From Streptomyces griseofuscus (lineage in GTDB: Bacteria > Actinomycetota > Actinomycetes > Streptomycetales > Streptomycetaceae): 64,000 nt of DNA. Both the position numbers and the translations under genes were made by a program. Of the stretch, positions 1 through 8,711 are shown in pieces. Location of the stretch: the NCBI RefSeq assembly GCF_014673495.1, contig NZ_CP051006.1, forward strand, positions 2,170,001 through 2,234,000, written 5' to 3'. Below the pieces are notes generated by a model. That model did not search any database. It saw only the letters and a program-made list of their open reading frames with translations, and was not told the DNA's origin. Each line of letters begins with the position of its first letter. Positions within the stretch are counted from its first letter, which is position 1.

Positions 1-363
1 TACGACAGTTGGCAGCCGTTCCGCATCCAGGTGACGGCGTCTGCTGAGGCTGCCGCTCGGCGGACTCGACCCCCTGCCGGCACGGCCGTTGCCGACGGGC
101 CGGGGCGCGCGCCGCACGCTGCTGCTGCGCGTCGACTCCTTCATCCGGCAGCGGTTGCACGACGTGACGCTGTCCCCGGCCACGGTCGCCGCCGCGACCT
201 CGCCGACCCGGCGCTGCGCGACATGCCGGTCCATCGCATCGCGGACCGCTGGGGCTTCAAGGGACACCCCGCTCTCACCCGGGCGTTCCGCGCCGCGTTC
301 GGCACCTCGCCGCAGGACTACCGCAACAGCGCCCTCGCGGCGGCCGCGGACGAGCGGCGCTGA
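1..363 (+). pseudogene. Decayed AraC-family transcriptional regulator (remnant)
   Basis: Three pieces of one AraC-type regulator lie in two reading frames. Frame 1 at the left edge reads YDSWQPFRIQV, as in the AraC_binding_2 N-terminal domain. From base 41, frame 2 reads LRLPLGGLDPLPARPLP and then TLLLRVDSFIRQRLHD, the linker and first helix of the DNA-binding domain. Around base 195 the frame returns to 1 and reads DLADPALRDMPVHRIADRWGF and the final FRAAFGTSPQDYRN signature. The first helix-turn-helix (about 40 residues, normally starting after TLSPATVAAA) is missing. The window starts inside the gene, so its 5' part is unseen. Two frame changes plus an internal loss make a functional product unlikely. 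A sequencing error could explain one frame change but not the missing HTH. Confidence 0.75.
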
Positions 364-556
364 GGCGGGGCGCGCCGCAGGGCTTCCTGGAACTGCCAGG
401 AGAACGGCAGGATGCCGAGGGACTCACGGCTGCCGACGGCAGTAACCGCACAGACCGGCCACCCGGATCGGACCGGTCCCCTCGTCGATCAGCTCGCCGA
501 CCCCCCGCCGGTACGGCCGCGGGGGGGGACGAGACCGGGTGGGACGGGTTCGCCCG

Positions 557-1477
557 TCAGTCGAGCCCCGCCGACTTCAGCCACGCCTTCGCCACGTCCA
601 GCGGGTCCTTGTGCTGGAGTTGGACCTGGGTGTCCAGGTCGAGCAGGGTCGCGGTGTCGAGTTTGGCGGAGACCGCGTTCAGGGCGGCGACGCCCTTCTT
701 GGGCAGGGCGGTCTTGGAGACGACGGGCTGGACGTTCTGGAAGCCGAAGAGGTTCTGGGGGTCCTTGAGGACGACGAACTTCTCCTTGGCGATGGTGGGG
801 TCGGTGCTGAAGATGTCCGCGACCTGGACGTCGTTCTTCGCCAGCGCGGTCTGGGTGAGCGTGCCGCCCGCGTCCAGGGCCTTGAAGGACTTGAAGTCCA
901 GGCCGTAGACGGACTTCAGGCCCACCAGGCCCTGCTGCCGGGTCTGGAACTCCGGGGAGCCCCCGATCACCAGGTCCTTGGCGACGGCCTTCAGATCGGC
1001 GGCGCTGGACCGCGCGGTGAGGTGGTACTTCCGCGCCGTCTCCGCGTTGACCGCCAGGGTGTCCTTGTCCTGCGCCGACGAGGGATCCAGCAGCGTCAGC
1101 TTGGAGGCGAGCTTGGCCTTGATCGCCGCCGTGGTCTCCTCGGCGCTCTTCGGCGTCGCCTTCGGGTCGAGATAGGCCAGCAGCGCCCCGTTGTACTCGG
1201 GCAGTACGGCGACGGAACCGTTCTTCAGCAGACCGTAGGTGGTCTCGCGGCTGCCGATGTTCGGCTTGTACGTGACGTCGATCCCCTTGGCCTTGAGCGC
1301 CTCGCCGTAGATGTCGGCGAGGAGGTTGCTCTCGGGGAAGTTGTTGGAGCCGACGACCACGCCGCCGGACTTGGCGGAGCAGCCCGCGAGCAGGGCCGTC
1401 GCCATCGCGAGCGCGACCGCCGCCGCCGCGCCCCTGTTCCTCCGTATGGACCTGCTGATCTGGCTTGTTGAAGTCAC
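557..1477 (-). CDS. Glycine betaine/choline-type ABC transporter substrate-binding lipoprotein
   Basis: This is the extracytoplasmic receptor of the operon that runs from 4003 down to 557. From the GTG start at 1477 the product is 306 residues. It begins with a basic n-region, then a hydrophobic stretch and a lipobox (LLAGC, lipid Cys about residue 33), so it should be a membrane-anchored lipoprotein. The mature part starts VVVGSNNFPESNLLADIYGEAL, typical of the OpuAC/ProX type II fold that binds betaine, choline or carnitine in an aromatic cage. A longer reading frame runs upstream to 1999 but overlaps the permease, so it is discarded. The nearest in-frame GTG just before the signal peptide was chosen, although its ribosome site is weak. 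The exact osmolyte cannot be read from sequence. Confidence 0.88.
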   Translation of the reverse strand: MTSTSQISRSIRRNRGAAAAVALAMATALLAGCSAKSGGVVVGSNNFPESNLLADIYGEALKAKGIDVTYKPNIGSRETTYGLLKNGSVAVLPEYNGALLAYLDPKATPKSAEETTAAIKAKLASKLTLLDPSSAQDKDTLAVNAETARKYHLTARSSAADLKAVAKDLVIGGSPEFQTRQQGLVGLKSVYGLDFKSFKALDAGGTLTQTALAKNDVQVADIFSTDPTIAKEKFVVLKDPQNLFGFQNVQPVVSKTALPKKGVAALNAVSAKLDTATLLDLDTQVQLQHKDPLDVAKAWLKSAGLD

Positions 1478-1578
1478 TACCTGATCCAATCCACGGGCTC
1501 GACGCCGAGTCAACGGCGCGCCCGGCTCTTGTAACGCATTCTTGATGAAGGGAAACGAAGGGGAACGCGGCCCGCCCG

Positions 1579-2247
1579 TCAGGTACTTCTGCGTACACCG
1601 CGTGACACGGTGACCCGGGCGGCCGCCCAGAACAGCAGGAGGGTCACCAGGGCGAGCCCGGCGACCAGCGCGGCGCCGCCCACGACCTTCTCGTAGTCGC
1701 GCTGGTAGAGGCCGTCGATGATGTAGCGGCCGAGGCCGCCGAGCCCGACGTACGCCGCGATGGTGGCGGTGGAGATGATCTGCACGGCCGCCGTGCGCAG
1801 CCCGGAGAGGATCAGCGGCAGCGCGACCGGCACCTCGACCCGGAACAGCACCCGCGCCTCGGACATCCCCATGCCCCGGGCGGCGTCCACCGGGGACGGA
1901 TCGACGGTGCGCACCGCCTCGTAGGTGGTGACCAGGATCGGCGGTACGGCGAGCACCACCAGCGGGATCATCACCGGCAGCAGCCCGAGCCCGATCCACA
2001 GGACCATCAGCACCAGCAGCCCGAAGCTGGGCAGCGCCCGCCCCGCGGTGGCGATCAGCGCGAGCGCGTTGCCGCCCCGGCCGTAGTGCCCGGTGACCAG
2101 GCCGACGGGCAGCCCGATCACGGCGGCGATCAGCAGGGCCTCCAGCGAGTAGCCGATGTGCTCGGCGAGCCGGGTCGGTATGCCGTCGTAGCCGTGCCAG
2201 TGGGCGCCGTCGCCGAAGAAGGCGTGGACGAGGTTGAGTACGTTCAC
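1579..2247 (-). CDS. Osmoprotectant-type ABC transporter permease (downstream copy)
   Basis: The 222-residue integral membrane protein has about five to six hydrophobic segments and the BPD_transp_1 coupling loop (EAVRTVDPSPVDAARGMGMSE), which docks the ATPase. The N-terminus has a short amphipathic lead-in (MNVLNLVHAFFGDGAHWHGY) before the first membrane helix, as in OpuCB/OpuCD-type permeases. Its start codon overlaps the stop of the preceding permease by four bases (2244-2247), so the two are probably translationally coupled. It is one of two homologous permeases here that would form a heterodimer in the membrane. A 101-base gap separates it from the receptor gene downstream. Confidence 0.88.
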   Translation of the reverse strand: MNVLNLVHAFFGDGAHWHGYDGIPTRLAEHIGYSLEALLIAAVIGLPVGLVTGHYGRGGNALALIATAGRALPSFGLLVLMVLWIGLGLLPVMIPLVVLAVPPILVTTYEAVRTVDPSPVDAARGMGMSEARVLFRVEVPVALPLILSGLRTAAVQIISTATIAAYVGLGGLGRYIIDGLYQRDYEKVVGGAALVAGLALVTLLLFWAAARVTVSRGVRRST

Positions 2248-2894
2248 CGGGCGCCCTTCCTCGGCATCCAGGGTGTCAGCAGTCGGCGCACGAGGACCAG
2301 CAGGGCGTCGGCCAGGACGCCCAACACCGCTGTGGTCAGTACCGAGTTAACGGCCAGGGCGGGCCGGTGGTAGGTGTTGGCGTCGTAGAGCATGTTGCCC
2401 AGGGCGCCCTGGTTGCCGATGAGCATGCCGACGCTGACCAGGGACAGGCTGGAGATGACCGCCACCCGCAGGCCCGCGATGATCGCCGGTGCGGCGATGG
2501 GGAGTTGGACCTGGAGATAGCGGCGCAGCGGGCCGAAGCCCATCGCCTCGGCGGCGGCCAGCGTCTCCTGGGGCACCGAGCGGACGCCGTCCACGATGCC
2601 GGGGACCAGCACCACCAGGCTGTAGACCGCGAGCGGGATCATCACCGTGGTCTCGCTCTGCCCGAAGTAGTCGATGAGGACGACGAAGAAGGCGAGCGAG
2701 GGGATGGAGTAGAGCACGGTGGTGAGGCCGAGCACGGGCGGGTAGATCCAGCGGAAGCGGGCGCACAGCTGGGCGATGGGCAGCGCGACGATCAGCCCGG
2801 CCAGCACCGGGATCAGCGCCTCGCGCAGATGCAGTCCGACGAGTCCGAGGTAGCTGTACTGGAGGTCGCTCGGCAGATCGAAGAAGCCGTTCAT
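2244..2894 (-). CDS. Osmoprotectant-type ABC transporter permease (upstream copy)
   Basis: The 216-residue polytopic membrane protein begins MNGFFDLPSDLQYSYLGLVG and carries the permease EAA loop (ETLAAAEAMGFGPLRRYLQVQLP). The ATG at 2894 overlaps the stop of the ATPase gene in an ATGA motif at 2891-2894, and its own stop overlaps the start of the next permease, so three cistrons are chained. It is homologous to the neighbouring permease and completes an OpuC/ProW-like heterodimeric channel. A longer upstream reading frame (to 3011) is rejected because it runs through the ATPase CBS region and encodes Arg/Gly-rich noise. Confidence 0.88.
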   Translation of the reverse strand: MNGFFDLPSDLQYSYLGLVGLHLREALIPVLAGLIVALPIAQLCARFRWIYPPVLGLTTVLYSIPSLAFFVVLIDYFGQSETTVMIPLAVYSLVVLVPGIVDGVRSVPQETLAAAEAMGFGPLRRYLQVQLPIAAPAIIAGLRVAVISSLSLVSVGMLIGNQGALGNMLYDANTYHRPALAVNSVLTTAVLGVLADALLVLVRRLLTPWMPRKGAR

Positions 2895-4003
2895 CGGGCG
2901 GCCTTCGCCTCGGCGCCGGCCCGGCCGTGCGCGGCGCGGATCGCCTCCCCGACGGCCTGCTGCGACACGACGCCCACGGCGCGCCCGTCGCCGTCCACCG
3001 CGACCGCCCACCCGGTCGGTGACAGCACGGCCCCGTCCAGGGCGGTGCGCAGCGAGTCGGTGCCGGGCCGGAACGGCCGCCCGTGGTCAAGGAGCCGGTC
3101 CCGGTCGAGGGGCGCACCGGGCTCGGCCCAGCCGAGCGGCCGGCCGTCGGCGTCGGTGACCAGGAGGTAGGGCGCGTCGGCAGCGGCGGCGAGCCGGTCG
3201 GCGTCCGCGTCGAGCGGGACGAGCGGCGCGGTCGCGAGCTCCAGTGCGTCGGACGGGAAGAAGGACAGCCGCCGGATGCCCCGGTCGGCGCCGAGGAAGT
3301 CCTCCACGAAGGCGTCGGCGGGTGCGCTGAGCAGCTCGGCCGGCGGGGCGAACTGGGCCAGCCGGCCGCCCTCGCGCAGTACGGCGACCATGGTGCCCAG
3401 CTTGATCGCCTCGTCGATGTCATGGGTGACGAAGACGATCGTCTTGCCCAACTCGTCCTGGATCCGCAGCAGTTCGTCCTGGAGCCCCTTGCGGACCACG
3501 GGGTCGACGGCGGAGAACGGCTCGTCCATCAGCAGCACCGGCGGATCCGCGGCGAGTGCGCGGGCCACCCCGACGCGCTGCTGCTGGCCACCGGAGAGCT
3601 GGTACGGATACCGCTTGGCCAGCGACGCGTCGAGGCCGACCCGCGCCATCAGTTCCGCGGCCCGCCCGCGTGCCTTCTGCTTGGTCCAGCCGAGCAGCCG
3701 GGGCACGGTGGCGATGTTGTCGAGGATGGTGCGGTGCTGGAAGAGCCCCGCGTTCTGGATGACGTAACCCATGGACCGGCGCAGGGAGTTGACCGGCTGC
3801 TGCCGGATGTCCGCGCCGTCCAAGAGGATGCTGCCCTCGGTGGGCTCCACCATCCGGTTGATCATCCGCAGGGTCGTCGTCTTGCCGCAGCCGGAGGGCC
3901 CGACGAGGACGGTGATCGCGTGGTCCGGTATCTCAAGCGACAGCCGGTCGACCGCGACCGTGCCGTCGTCGTACCGCTTCGTGACTGCATCTATCCGTAT
4001 CAA
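2891..4003 (-). CDS. Glycine betaine/L-proline-type ABC transporter ATP-binding protein with CBS region
   Basis: First gene of the importer operon, a ProV/OpuCA-type ATPase. It has Walker A (GPSGCGKTTT), signature LSGGQQQR, Walker B (VLLMDEPFSAVD) and the H-loop in FVTHDIDEA. The C-terminal third (roughly residues 260-370) has CBS-like repeats, which in OpuA-type transporters sense ionic strength and gate transport. The start is uncertain. A TTG at 4003 sits 12 bases after a GGAGG and begins LIRIDAVTKRY, matching family N-termini. A GTG at 4015 lies directly against the GGAGG, too close to be used well. Readings further upstream to 4102 are Arg-rich noise. About 130 bases before msrB hold its promoter region. 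Confidence 0.9.
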   Translation of the reverse strand: MIRIDAVTKRYDDGTVAVDRLSLEIPDHAITVLVGPSGCGKTTTLRMINRMVEPTEGSILLDGADIRQQPVNSLRRSMGYVIQNAGLFQHRTILDNIATVPRLLGWTKQKARGRAAELMARVGLDASLAKRYPYQLSGGQQQRVGVARALAADPPVLLMDEPFSAVDPVVRKGLQDELLRIQDELGKTIVFVTHDIDEAIKLGTMVAVLREGGRLAQFAPPAELLSAPADAFVEDFLGADRGIRRLSFFPSDALELATAPLVPLDADADRLAAAADAPYLLVTDADGRPLGWAEPGAPLDRDRLLDHGRPFRPGTDSLRTALDGAVLSPTGWAVAVDGDGRAVGVVSQQAVGEAIRAAHGRAGAEAKAAR

Positions 4004-4134
4004 AACGCCGAACACCCTCCGGGTCTGACAGCTCTCCGCCCGCCCGCGGCCACGGCACGGCCGACGACGCGCGGGCCGCTGCCGCGAGAGTCTAGACGGC
4101 AACGGCCCGGTTCATCCGGCCTGTTCGAGGCGTG

Positions 4135-4542
4135 TCAGCCCGCCTCGGGCTCCAGCCTCAGTGAGATCGAGTTGATGCAGTACCGCTGGTCGGTGGGGGT
4201 CGCATACCCCTCCCCCGCGAAGACATGCCCGAGGTGCGAGCCGCAGCGGGCGCAGCGCACCTCGGTGCGGACCATCCCGTGGGAGCGGTCCTCGATCAGC
4301 TCCACGGCGTCGGTGTCCTTCGGGTCGAAGAAGGACGGCCAGCCGCAGTGCGAGGCGAACTTGGTCTCCGAGGTGAACAGCTCGGCACCGCAGGCGCGGC
4401 AGGAGTAGACGCCCTTGGCCGTGGTGTCCGTGTACTCGCCGGTGAAGGCGGGCTCGGTCGCGGCCTGGCGCAGCACCGCGTACTCGTTCGGACTCAGCTC
4501 CGCACGCCACTGCTCGTCCGGCTTCTCGATGTCGTACGACAT
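4135..4542 (-). CDS. msrB: Peptide-methionine (R)-S-oxide reductase MsrB
   Basis: MsrB reduces the R-epimer of methionine sulfoxide in oxidised proteins, using thioredoxin. The 135-residue product is of normal length. It has the two zinc CxxC pairs (Cys48/Cys51 in CRAC, Cys97/Cys100 in CARC), the SHCGWPS motif with a likely recycling Cys66, and the catalytic cysteine in RYCINS (Cys122). No signal peptide is visible, so it is cytosolic. It starts 13 bases after the murC stop on the same strand and is probably co-transcribed with it, although the functional link is unclear. Confidence 0.96.
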   Translation of the reverse strand: MSYDIEKPDEQWRAELSPNEYAVLRQAATEPAFTGEYTDTTAKGVYSCRACGAELFTSETKFASHCGWPSFFDPKDTDAVELIEDRSHGMVRTEVRCARCGSHLGHVFAGEGYATPTDQRYCINSISLRLEPEAG

Positions 4543-4555
4543 GGGTCTCAGCCCC

Positions 4556-5947
4556 TTACTGCTGCGACAGGCGGTCCAGGATCAGCGGGCCCAGGTCGGT
4601 CACATCGCCCGCGCCCATGGTGAGAACGAGATCACCGGGCCCGGCCATTCCCGCGATCACGGCCGGGATCTCCGCCTTGTCGTGCACCGCGGTCACCTCG
4701 GCGTTCGCGGTCCGCGCGGAGTCGATGATCAGCTCGCTGGTGACACCCGGGATCGGGTCCTCGCGGGCCGGGTAGATGTCCAGGACCACCGAGGCGTCGG
4801 CGAGCGCCAGGGCCTGGCCCATCTCCTTGCCCAGTTCCTGGGTGCGGGAGAACAGATGCGGCTGGAAGACGACGAGGATCCGGGCGTCCCCGGCGGCGGC
4901 CCGCATGGCCTCCAGGTCCGCGGTCATCTCGGTGGGGTGGTGGGCGTAGGAGTCGATCACCTGCACCCCGGCGGCCTCGCCCTTGAGCTGGAGGCGCCGC
5001 TTGACCCCGGTGTAGGCGGCGATGGCGGGCGCCAGCTCGGCGGCCGGGATGCCGAGGGCCGCGCCGGCGGCGAGCGCGGCGACGGCGTTGAGCGCGTAGT
5101 GCCGGCCGGGCACGGAGACCGCGAAGGTCAGCTCCTCGCCGTCGACCACGGCGGTGACCAGGCTCTTCAGGCCCTGCGGGACGATGGCGGTGACCCGGAC
5201 ATCGGCGTCCGCGGCCTCGCCGTACGTCACCGTCCGCACCGATCCGGCCAGCCGCCGGGTCAGCTCGCGGGCGCCCTCGTGGTCGGCGGAGATCACCAGG
5301 GTGCCGCCGGGCACGATCTTCCCGGCGAAGGTCTCGAAGGACTCGTAGATCTCGTCCATCGAGGCGTAGTTGGCGTGGTGGTCCAGCTCGACGTTGAGGA
5401 CGATGGCGACCTCGGGCGCGTACTTGTGGAAGCTGCGGTCCGATTCGTCCGCCTCGGCGACGAAGATGTCGCCCGCGCCGTGCAGCGCGTTGGATCCGGG
5501 CGCGTCCAGGTCGCCGCCGATGGCGTACGAGGGCTTCAGGCCCAGTTCGCCGAGCGAGACGGCCAGCATCGAGGTGGTGGTCGTCTTGCCGTGCGTGCCT
5601 GCCACGGCGATCGGACGCAGCCCCTGCATCAGCGCGGCCAGCGCGTCCGAGCGGTGCACGACCGGGATGCCCAGCTCGGCGGCGCGGGCCAGCTCCGGGT
5701 TGTCCTCGCGGATCGCCGAGGAGACGACGACACAGCTGGCGTCGTCGGCGAGGTGCCCGGCGGCGTGCCCGAGGTGCACGGTGACCCCGAGCGCCCGCAG
5801 CGCCTGCGCGGTCGCCGAGTCCTTGGCGTCGCTGCCGGCGACCTCGGCACCGCGCTGCGCGAGGATCTTCGCGATCCCCGACATCCCGGCGCCGCCGATG
5901 CCGATGAAGTGCGGTCGGTCCATGGCGGCAGGAAGGCCGGGTGCCAT
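4556..5947 (-). CDS. murC: UDP-N-acetylmuramate--L-alanine ligase MurC
   Basis: MurC adds L-alanine to UDP-MurNAc, the first amino-acid step of peptidoglycan precursor synthesis in the cytosol. The 463-residue protein carries the N-terminal Rossmann motif (GIGGAGMSGIAKIL, about residues 17-30), the Mur ligase P-loop (GTHGKTTTTS, about 117-126), a central DESDRSF motif and the family HHPTE motif. The ATG at 5947 is used here; an internal ATG at 5923 (MDRPHFIGIGG) is an equally good start. murC stands alone here, outside a dcw cell-division cluster, as is usual in Streptomyces. Confidence 0.96.
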   Translation of the reverse strand: MAPGLPAAMDRPHFIGIGGAGMSGIAKILAQRGAEVAGSDAKDSATAQALRALGVTVHLGHAAGHLADDASCVVVSSAIREDNPELARAAELGIPVVHRSDALAALMQGLRPIAVAGTHGKTTTTSMLAVSLGELGLKPSYAIGGDLDAPGSNALHGAGDIFVAEADESDRSFHKYAPEVAIVLNVELDHHANYASMDEIYESFETFAGKIVPGGTLVISADHEGARELTRRLAGSVRTVTYGEAADADVRVTAIVPQGLKSLVTAVVDGEELTFAVSVPGRHYALNAVAALAAGAALGIPAAELAPAIAAYTGVKRRLQLKGEAAGVQVIDSYAHHPTEMTADLEAMRAAAGDARILVVFQPHLFSRTQELGKEMGQALALADASVVLDIYPAREDPIPGVTSELIIDSARTANAEVTAVHDKAEIPAVIAGMAGPGDLVLTMGAGDVTDLGPLILDRLSQQ

Positions 5948-6023
5948 GTGTTTCTCCCCAGAGACGGTACGAGCTGAAGCGGGGCCTAGCCTATGCGCTC
6001 GGCCCCCGCCTTCGGTGAAGCCC

Positions 6024-6497
6024 CTACGCCTTGCTGTGCGAGAACAGCTTCAGCACCGGCACCCCCACCTTGTGCCGGGCCCGCGAGGCCCAGTCCCGGT
6101 GGAAGAACTCCTCCACATAGTGCGGGTCGGTGAGCACGATCACCTCGTCCGCGCCCACCTCCGCCACGATCGCCTTCAGCGCGTCCAGCGGATGGTCCTC
6201 GACCAGCCGTCCGTCGGCGACGCTGCCGGAGGCCCGCAGGGCGGCGACGGAGACGTCCAGGGCCTGCCGGCCGACGCTGCGCGCGTCCTCCCCCTCCGGG
6301 GTCTCGTGCTCGCGCACCGCCTCGTCCAGCTCGCCGAGCGCGATGTCGTCGATGGCCCGCAGCAGGCGGTCCGCCTGGTCGCCGCGCGGCTGGAGAAGCA
6401 CATGGAAGGCGACCGGCTCGTCGCCGTGCAACGTGGTGACGAACTCGACGTCCGCGGACGTCATTGCCTTCTCGATCATCAGAACGCTTGTGAACAC
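6024..6497 (-). CDS. Conserved actinobacterial hypothetical, UspA-like alpha/beta protein
   Basis: The 157-residue soluble protein has no signal peptide or membrane segment. The C-terminal half (DALKAIVAEVGADEVIVLTDPHYVEEFF, then VGVPVLKLF) has the alternating strand/helix pattern of nucleotide-binding UspA-like folds. The N-terminal half is rich in acidic residues and lacks a catalytic motif I know. Close relatives are sometimes labelled indole-3-glycerol phosphate synthase, but no TIM-barrel or TrpC motif is present. The GTG at 6497 was chosen because AGAGG lies six bases upstream. Longer readings to 6566 have no ribosome site. It sits between the RibD-type reductase and murC on the same strand. 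Confidence 0.75.
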   Translation of the reverse strand: MFTSVLMIEKAMTSADVEFVTTLHGDEPVAFHVLLQPRGDQADRLLRAIDDIALGELDEAVREHETPEGEDARSVGRQALDVSVAALRASGSVADGRLVEDHPLDALKAIVAEVGADEVIVLTDPHYVEEFFHRDWASRARHKVGVPVLKLFSHSKA

Positions 6498-6627
6498 CAA
6501 ACGCCTCTTCTCCTCCGTGGGCCGTGGCCGGACCCCTGCGGAAACCATTTTCCCCCGCGCCTGCACGGGTACTGCGGGTCTAAGTGTGCCCGCCGAAGAC
6601 CAAACGGAACGGCAGATTCCGCTGATT

Positions 6628-7422
6628 TCAGGGCCGACGGTAACGACCGAACAGAAATCCGTCCTCCTCCAGGAGGGACACGAGTTCGAAGCGGCGCGGC
6701 ACGGCGACCGACGGCCCCCCGGCGACCCGCTGCGCGTCCCCCGCCGTGAGCGTCGGCGACAGGGTCAGACACAGTTCGTCCAGCACCTCGGCGGCGATCA
6801 GCTGGCCGAGCAGCCGGGGCCCGCCCTCGGTGAGCAGCCGGTGGTGGCCGAGCCCGGCGAGGGCGCGCACGGCGCGTTCGGGGTCGACGCCCATGCCCTC
6901 ACCCGCCACGACCACCCGGGCGCCCGCCTTCTCGGCGGCGGCGACCTTCTCGGGCGCGGCCGCGGCGCCGGTCAGGATCAGCGTGGGCACCAGGGGCGAG
7001 GCGAACAGCGGGAGCGAGAAGTCCAGGTCCAGGCTCGCCGTGACGACCGCGATCGCCGGCGCGGGGCCCTGGCCTGCCGCCTCACGCGCCGCGGCGAAGT
7101 CCGCCCGGGCGCGGGCCGGGCGGTAGCCCTCCTGCCGTACCGTTTCTGCGCCGACGACCACGACATCCGCGAGCGCCCGCAGCGTGCCGAAGATCCGCAT
7201 GTCGGTGGCGCTGGAGATGGGCTGGGAGTGGCCGTCGTGCTGGGCGGCGCCGTCCAGCGAGGACACCATGTTGCCGCGCAGCCAGGGGCGCTTCGCCGGG
7301 TAGGCGTAGGCGGCGGCCAGCTCGGCGAGGCTCCACTCGCGGTCGGCGCCCGCCGCGCCCCTTTCGCCCCCGCCGGAAGCCTGGGCTGGTGTTTCGTAGG
7401 TCACAGGGAACAGGCGTCGCAT
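6628..7422 (-). CDS. RibD C-terminal-type (pyrimidine reductase) family protein
   Basis: The 264-residue protein matches the RibD_C/DHFR-like reductase fold. It has the substrate-loop motif NMVSSLDGAAQ, a DMRIFGTLRALADVVVVGAETVR helix-strand unit and the late LLTEGGPRLLGQL nucleotide-binding motif. The deaminase half of bifunctional RibD is absent. It probably uses NADPH on a pyrimidine- or pterin-like substrate, but isolated members are not proven riboflavin enzymes and no other rib gene is nearby. The start at 7422 is divergent to, and almost touches, the zapE promoter region. Confidence 0.82.
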   Translation of the reverse strand: MRRLFPVTYETPAQASGGGERGAAGADREWSLAELAAAYAYPAKRPWLRGNMVSSLDGAAQHDGHSQPISSATDMRIFGTLRALADVVVVGAETVRQEGYRPARARADFAAAREAAGQGPAPAIAVVTASLDLDFSLPLFASPLVPTLILTGAAAAPEKVAAAEKAGARVVVAGEGMGVDPERAVRALAGLGHHRLLTEGGPRLLGQLIAAEVLDELCLTLSPTLTAGDAQRVAGGPSVAVPRRFELVSLLEEDGFLFGRYRRP

Positions 7423-7445
7423 GTCGTGCAGTGTGACACGGCGCT

Positions 7446-7451
7446 TAGCAT
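7446..7451 (+). promoter_or_regulatory. -10 box for leaderless zapE transcription
   Basis: TAGCAT lies eight bases before the GTG at 7460, with no Shine-Dalgarno sequence between. This spacing puts the transcription start at or next to the start codon, as in leaderless actinobacterial mRNAs. Confidence 0.5.
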
Positions 7452-7459
7452 GGGTAATC

Positions 7460-8563
7460 GTGTCGTCCTCCACCACCGCCCCCGGATCCAGCGCCCTGAC
7501 CGAAGCGGGCCCCCTCTCCCTCTGCGAGCGCGAGCCGCACGTCCCCGCGGACCGGCTGGTCGCCGAGATGGTGCCGCCGCCGCGCTTCGACTCGGTCCGC
7601 TTCTCGACGTACATACCGGACCCGAACCAGCCCAGCCAGACCGAGGCCGTCACGGTCCTGGAGGGCTTCGCGGCCGGGCTCGGCGGGGCGCACGCCTCCG
7701 GCGCGGGCCGGCGCGGCTTCCTCGGCCTCGGCCGGGCGAAGGCGCCCAAGACCCCGGCGGGCCCCCGCGGTGTCTATCTCGACGGCGGTTACGGCGTCGG
7801 CAAGACCCATCTGCTCGCCTCCCTGTGGCACGCCACCCCCGCCGAGCCCTCCCGCAAGGCGTTCGGCACCTTCGTGGAGCTGACCAACCTGGTCGGCGCC
7901 CTCGGCTTCCAGCAGACCGTGCGGACCCTGTCCGAGCACCGGCTGCTGTGCATCGACGAGTTCGAGCTGGACGACCCGGGCGACACGGTGCTCGTCTCGA
8001 CGCTGCTCGGCAAGCTGGTCGAGGCCGGGGTCGCGCTCGCCGCCACCTCCAACACGCTGCCCGGCAAGCTGGGCGAGGGCCGGTTCGCGGCCGCCGACTT
8101 CCTGCGCGAGATCCAGGGACTGTCCGCCCACTTCCGAGCCCTGCGCATCGACGGCGAGGACTACCGCCACCGGGGTCTGCCCGAGGCGCCCGCGCCGTTC
8201 ACCGACGAGCAGGTGACCAAGGCGGCGTACGCCACCGAGGGCGCCTCCCTCGACGACTTCCCGCGTCTGCTGGACCACCTGGCCAAGGTGCACCCGAGCC
8301 GGTACGGCGCGCTGACCGACGATCTGAAGGCGGTCTGCCTCACCGATGTGCGCCCGGTGCCGGACCAGTCGACGGCGCTGCGCCTGGTGGTGCTCGCGGA
8401 CCGGCTCTACGACCGCGAGGTCCCGGTCCTGGCGTCCGGACTGCCCTTCGACAAGCTGTTCAGCGAGGAGATGCTGAACGGCGGCTACCGCAAGAAGTAC
8501 TTCCGCGCGATATCCCGCCTCACGGCGCTCGCCCGGGACGCGAAGGGGCTCGTCGGTTCCTGA
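7460..8563 (+). CDS. zapE: Cell division protein ZapE (AFG1-like P-loop ATPase)
   Basis: ZapE/AFG1 proteins are AAA+-like ATPases. In E. coli ZapE acts at the Z-ring, and mitochondrial AFG1 supports protein quality control. The 367-residue product has Walker A (GGYGVGKTHL, about residues 109-118), Walker B (LLCIDEFEL), a sensor-like ATSN motif and the conserved tail FDKLFSEEMLNGGYRKKYFRAISRL. The GTG at 7460 is preferred because a -10 box lies eight bases upstream. An in-frame ATG at 7421 would overlap the divergent reductase start. The role in Streptomyces septation is inferred, not shown. Confidence 0.9.
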   Translation: MSSSTTAPGSSALTEAGPLSLCEREPHVPADRLVAEMVPPPRFDSVRFSTYIPDPNQPSQTEAVTVLEGFAAGLGGAHASGAGRRGFLGLGRAKAPKTPAGPRGVYLDGGYGVGKTHLLASLWHATPAEPSRKAFGTFVELTNLVGALGFQQTVRTLSEHRLLCIDEFELDDPGDTVLVSTLLGKLVEAGVALAATSNTLPGKLGEGRFAAADFLREIQGLSAHFRALRIDGEDYRHRGLPEAPAPFTDEQVTKAAYATEGASLDDFPRLLDHLAKVHPSRYGALTDDLKAVCLTDVRPVPDQSTALRLVVLADRLYDREVPVLASGLPFDKLFSEEMLNGGYRKKYFRAISRLTALARDAKGLVGS

Positions 8564-8602
8564 CCGGAAGGGTCTCGTCGGTTCCCGACCAGAGGGCTCC
8601 AT

Positions 8603-8635
8603 CCCCCCATAGGGTGAATTTCCGCCCATGGGGGG
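8603..8635. repeat. Hairpin-forming inverted repeat after zapE
   Basis: CCCCCCAT at 8603-8610 pairs perfectly with ATGGGGGG at 8628-8635 across a 17-base loop, followed by CTTTG. It lies 40 bases after the zapE stop and before carbonic anhydrase, so a modest terminator is the simplest reading. Confidence 0.45.
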
Positions 8636-8711
8636 CTTTGCCGCGCTAATGTCTTTCTTGACCTTCCATTGACCATTGGTTGGCTCGGACGAGAGGCATG
8701 GATGGCCCCCT

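Noticed and set aside
6024-6497. Indole-3-glycerol phosphate synthase
   Set aside because: No TIM-barrel or TrpC motifs and only 157 residues; a UspA-like fold fits better.
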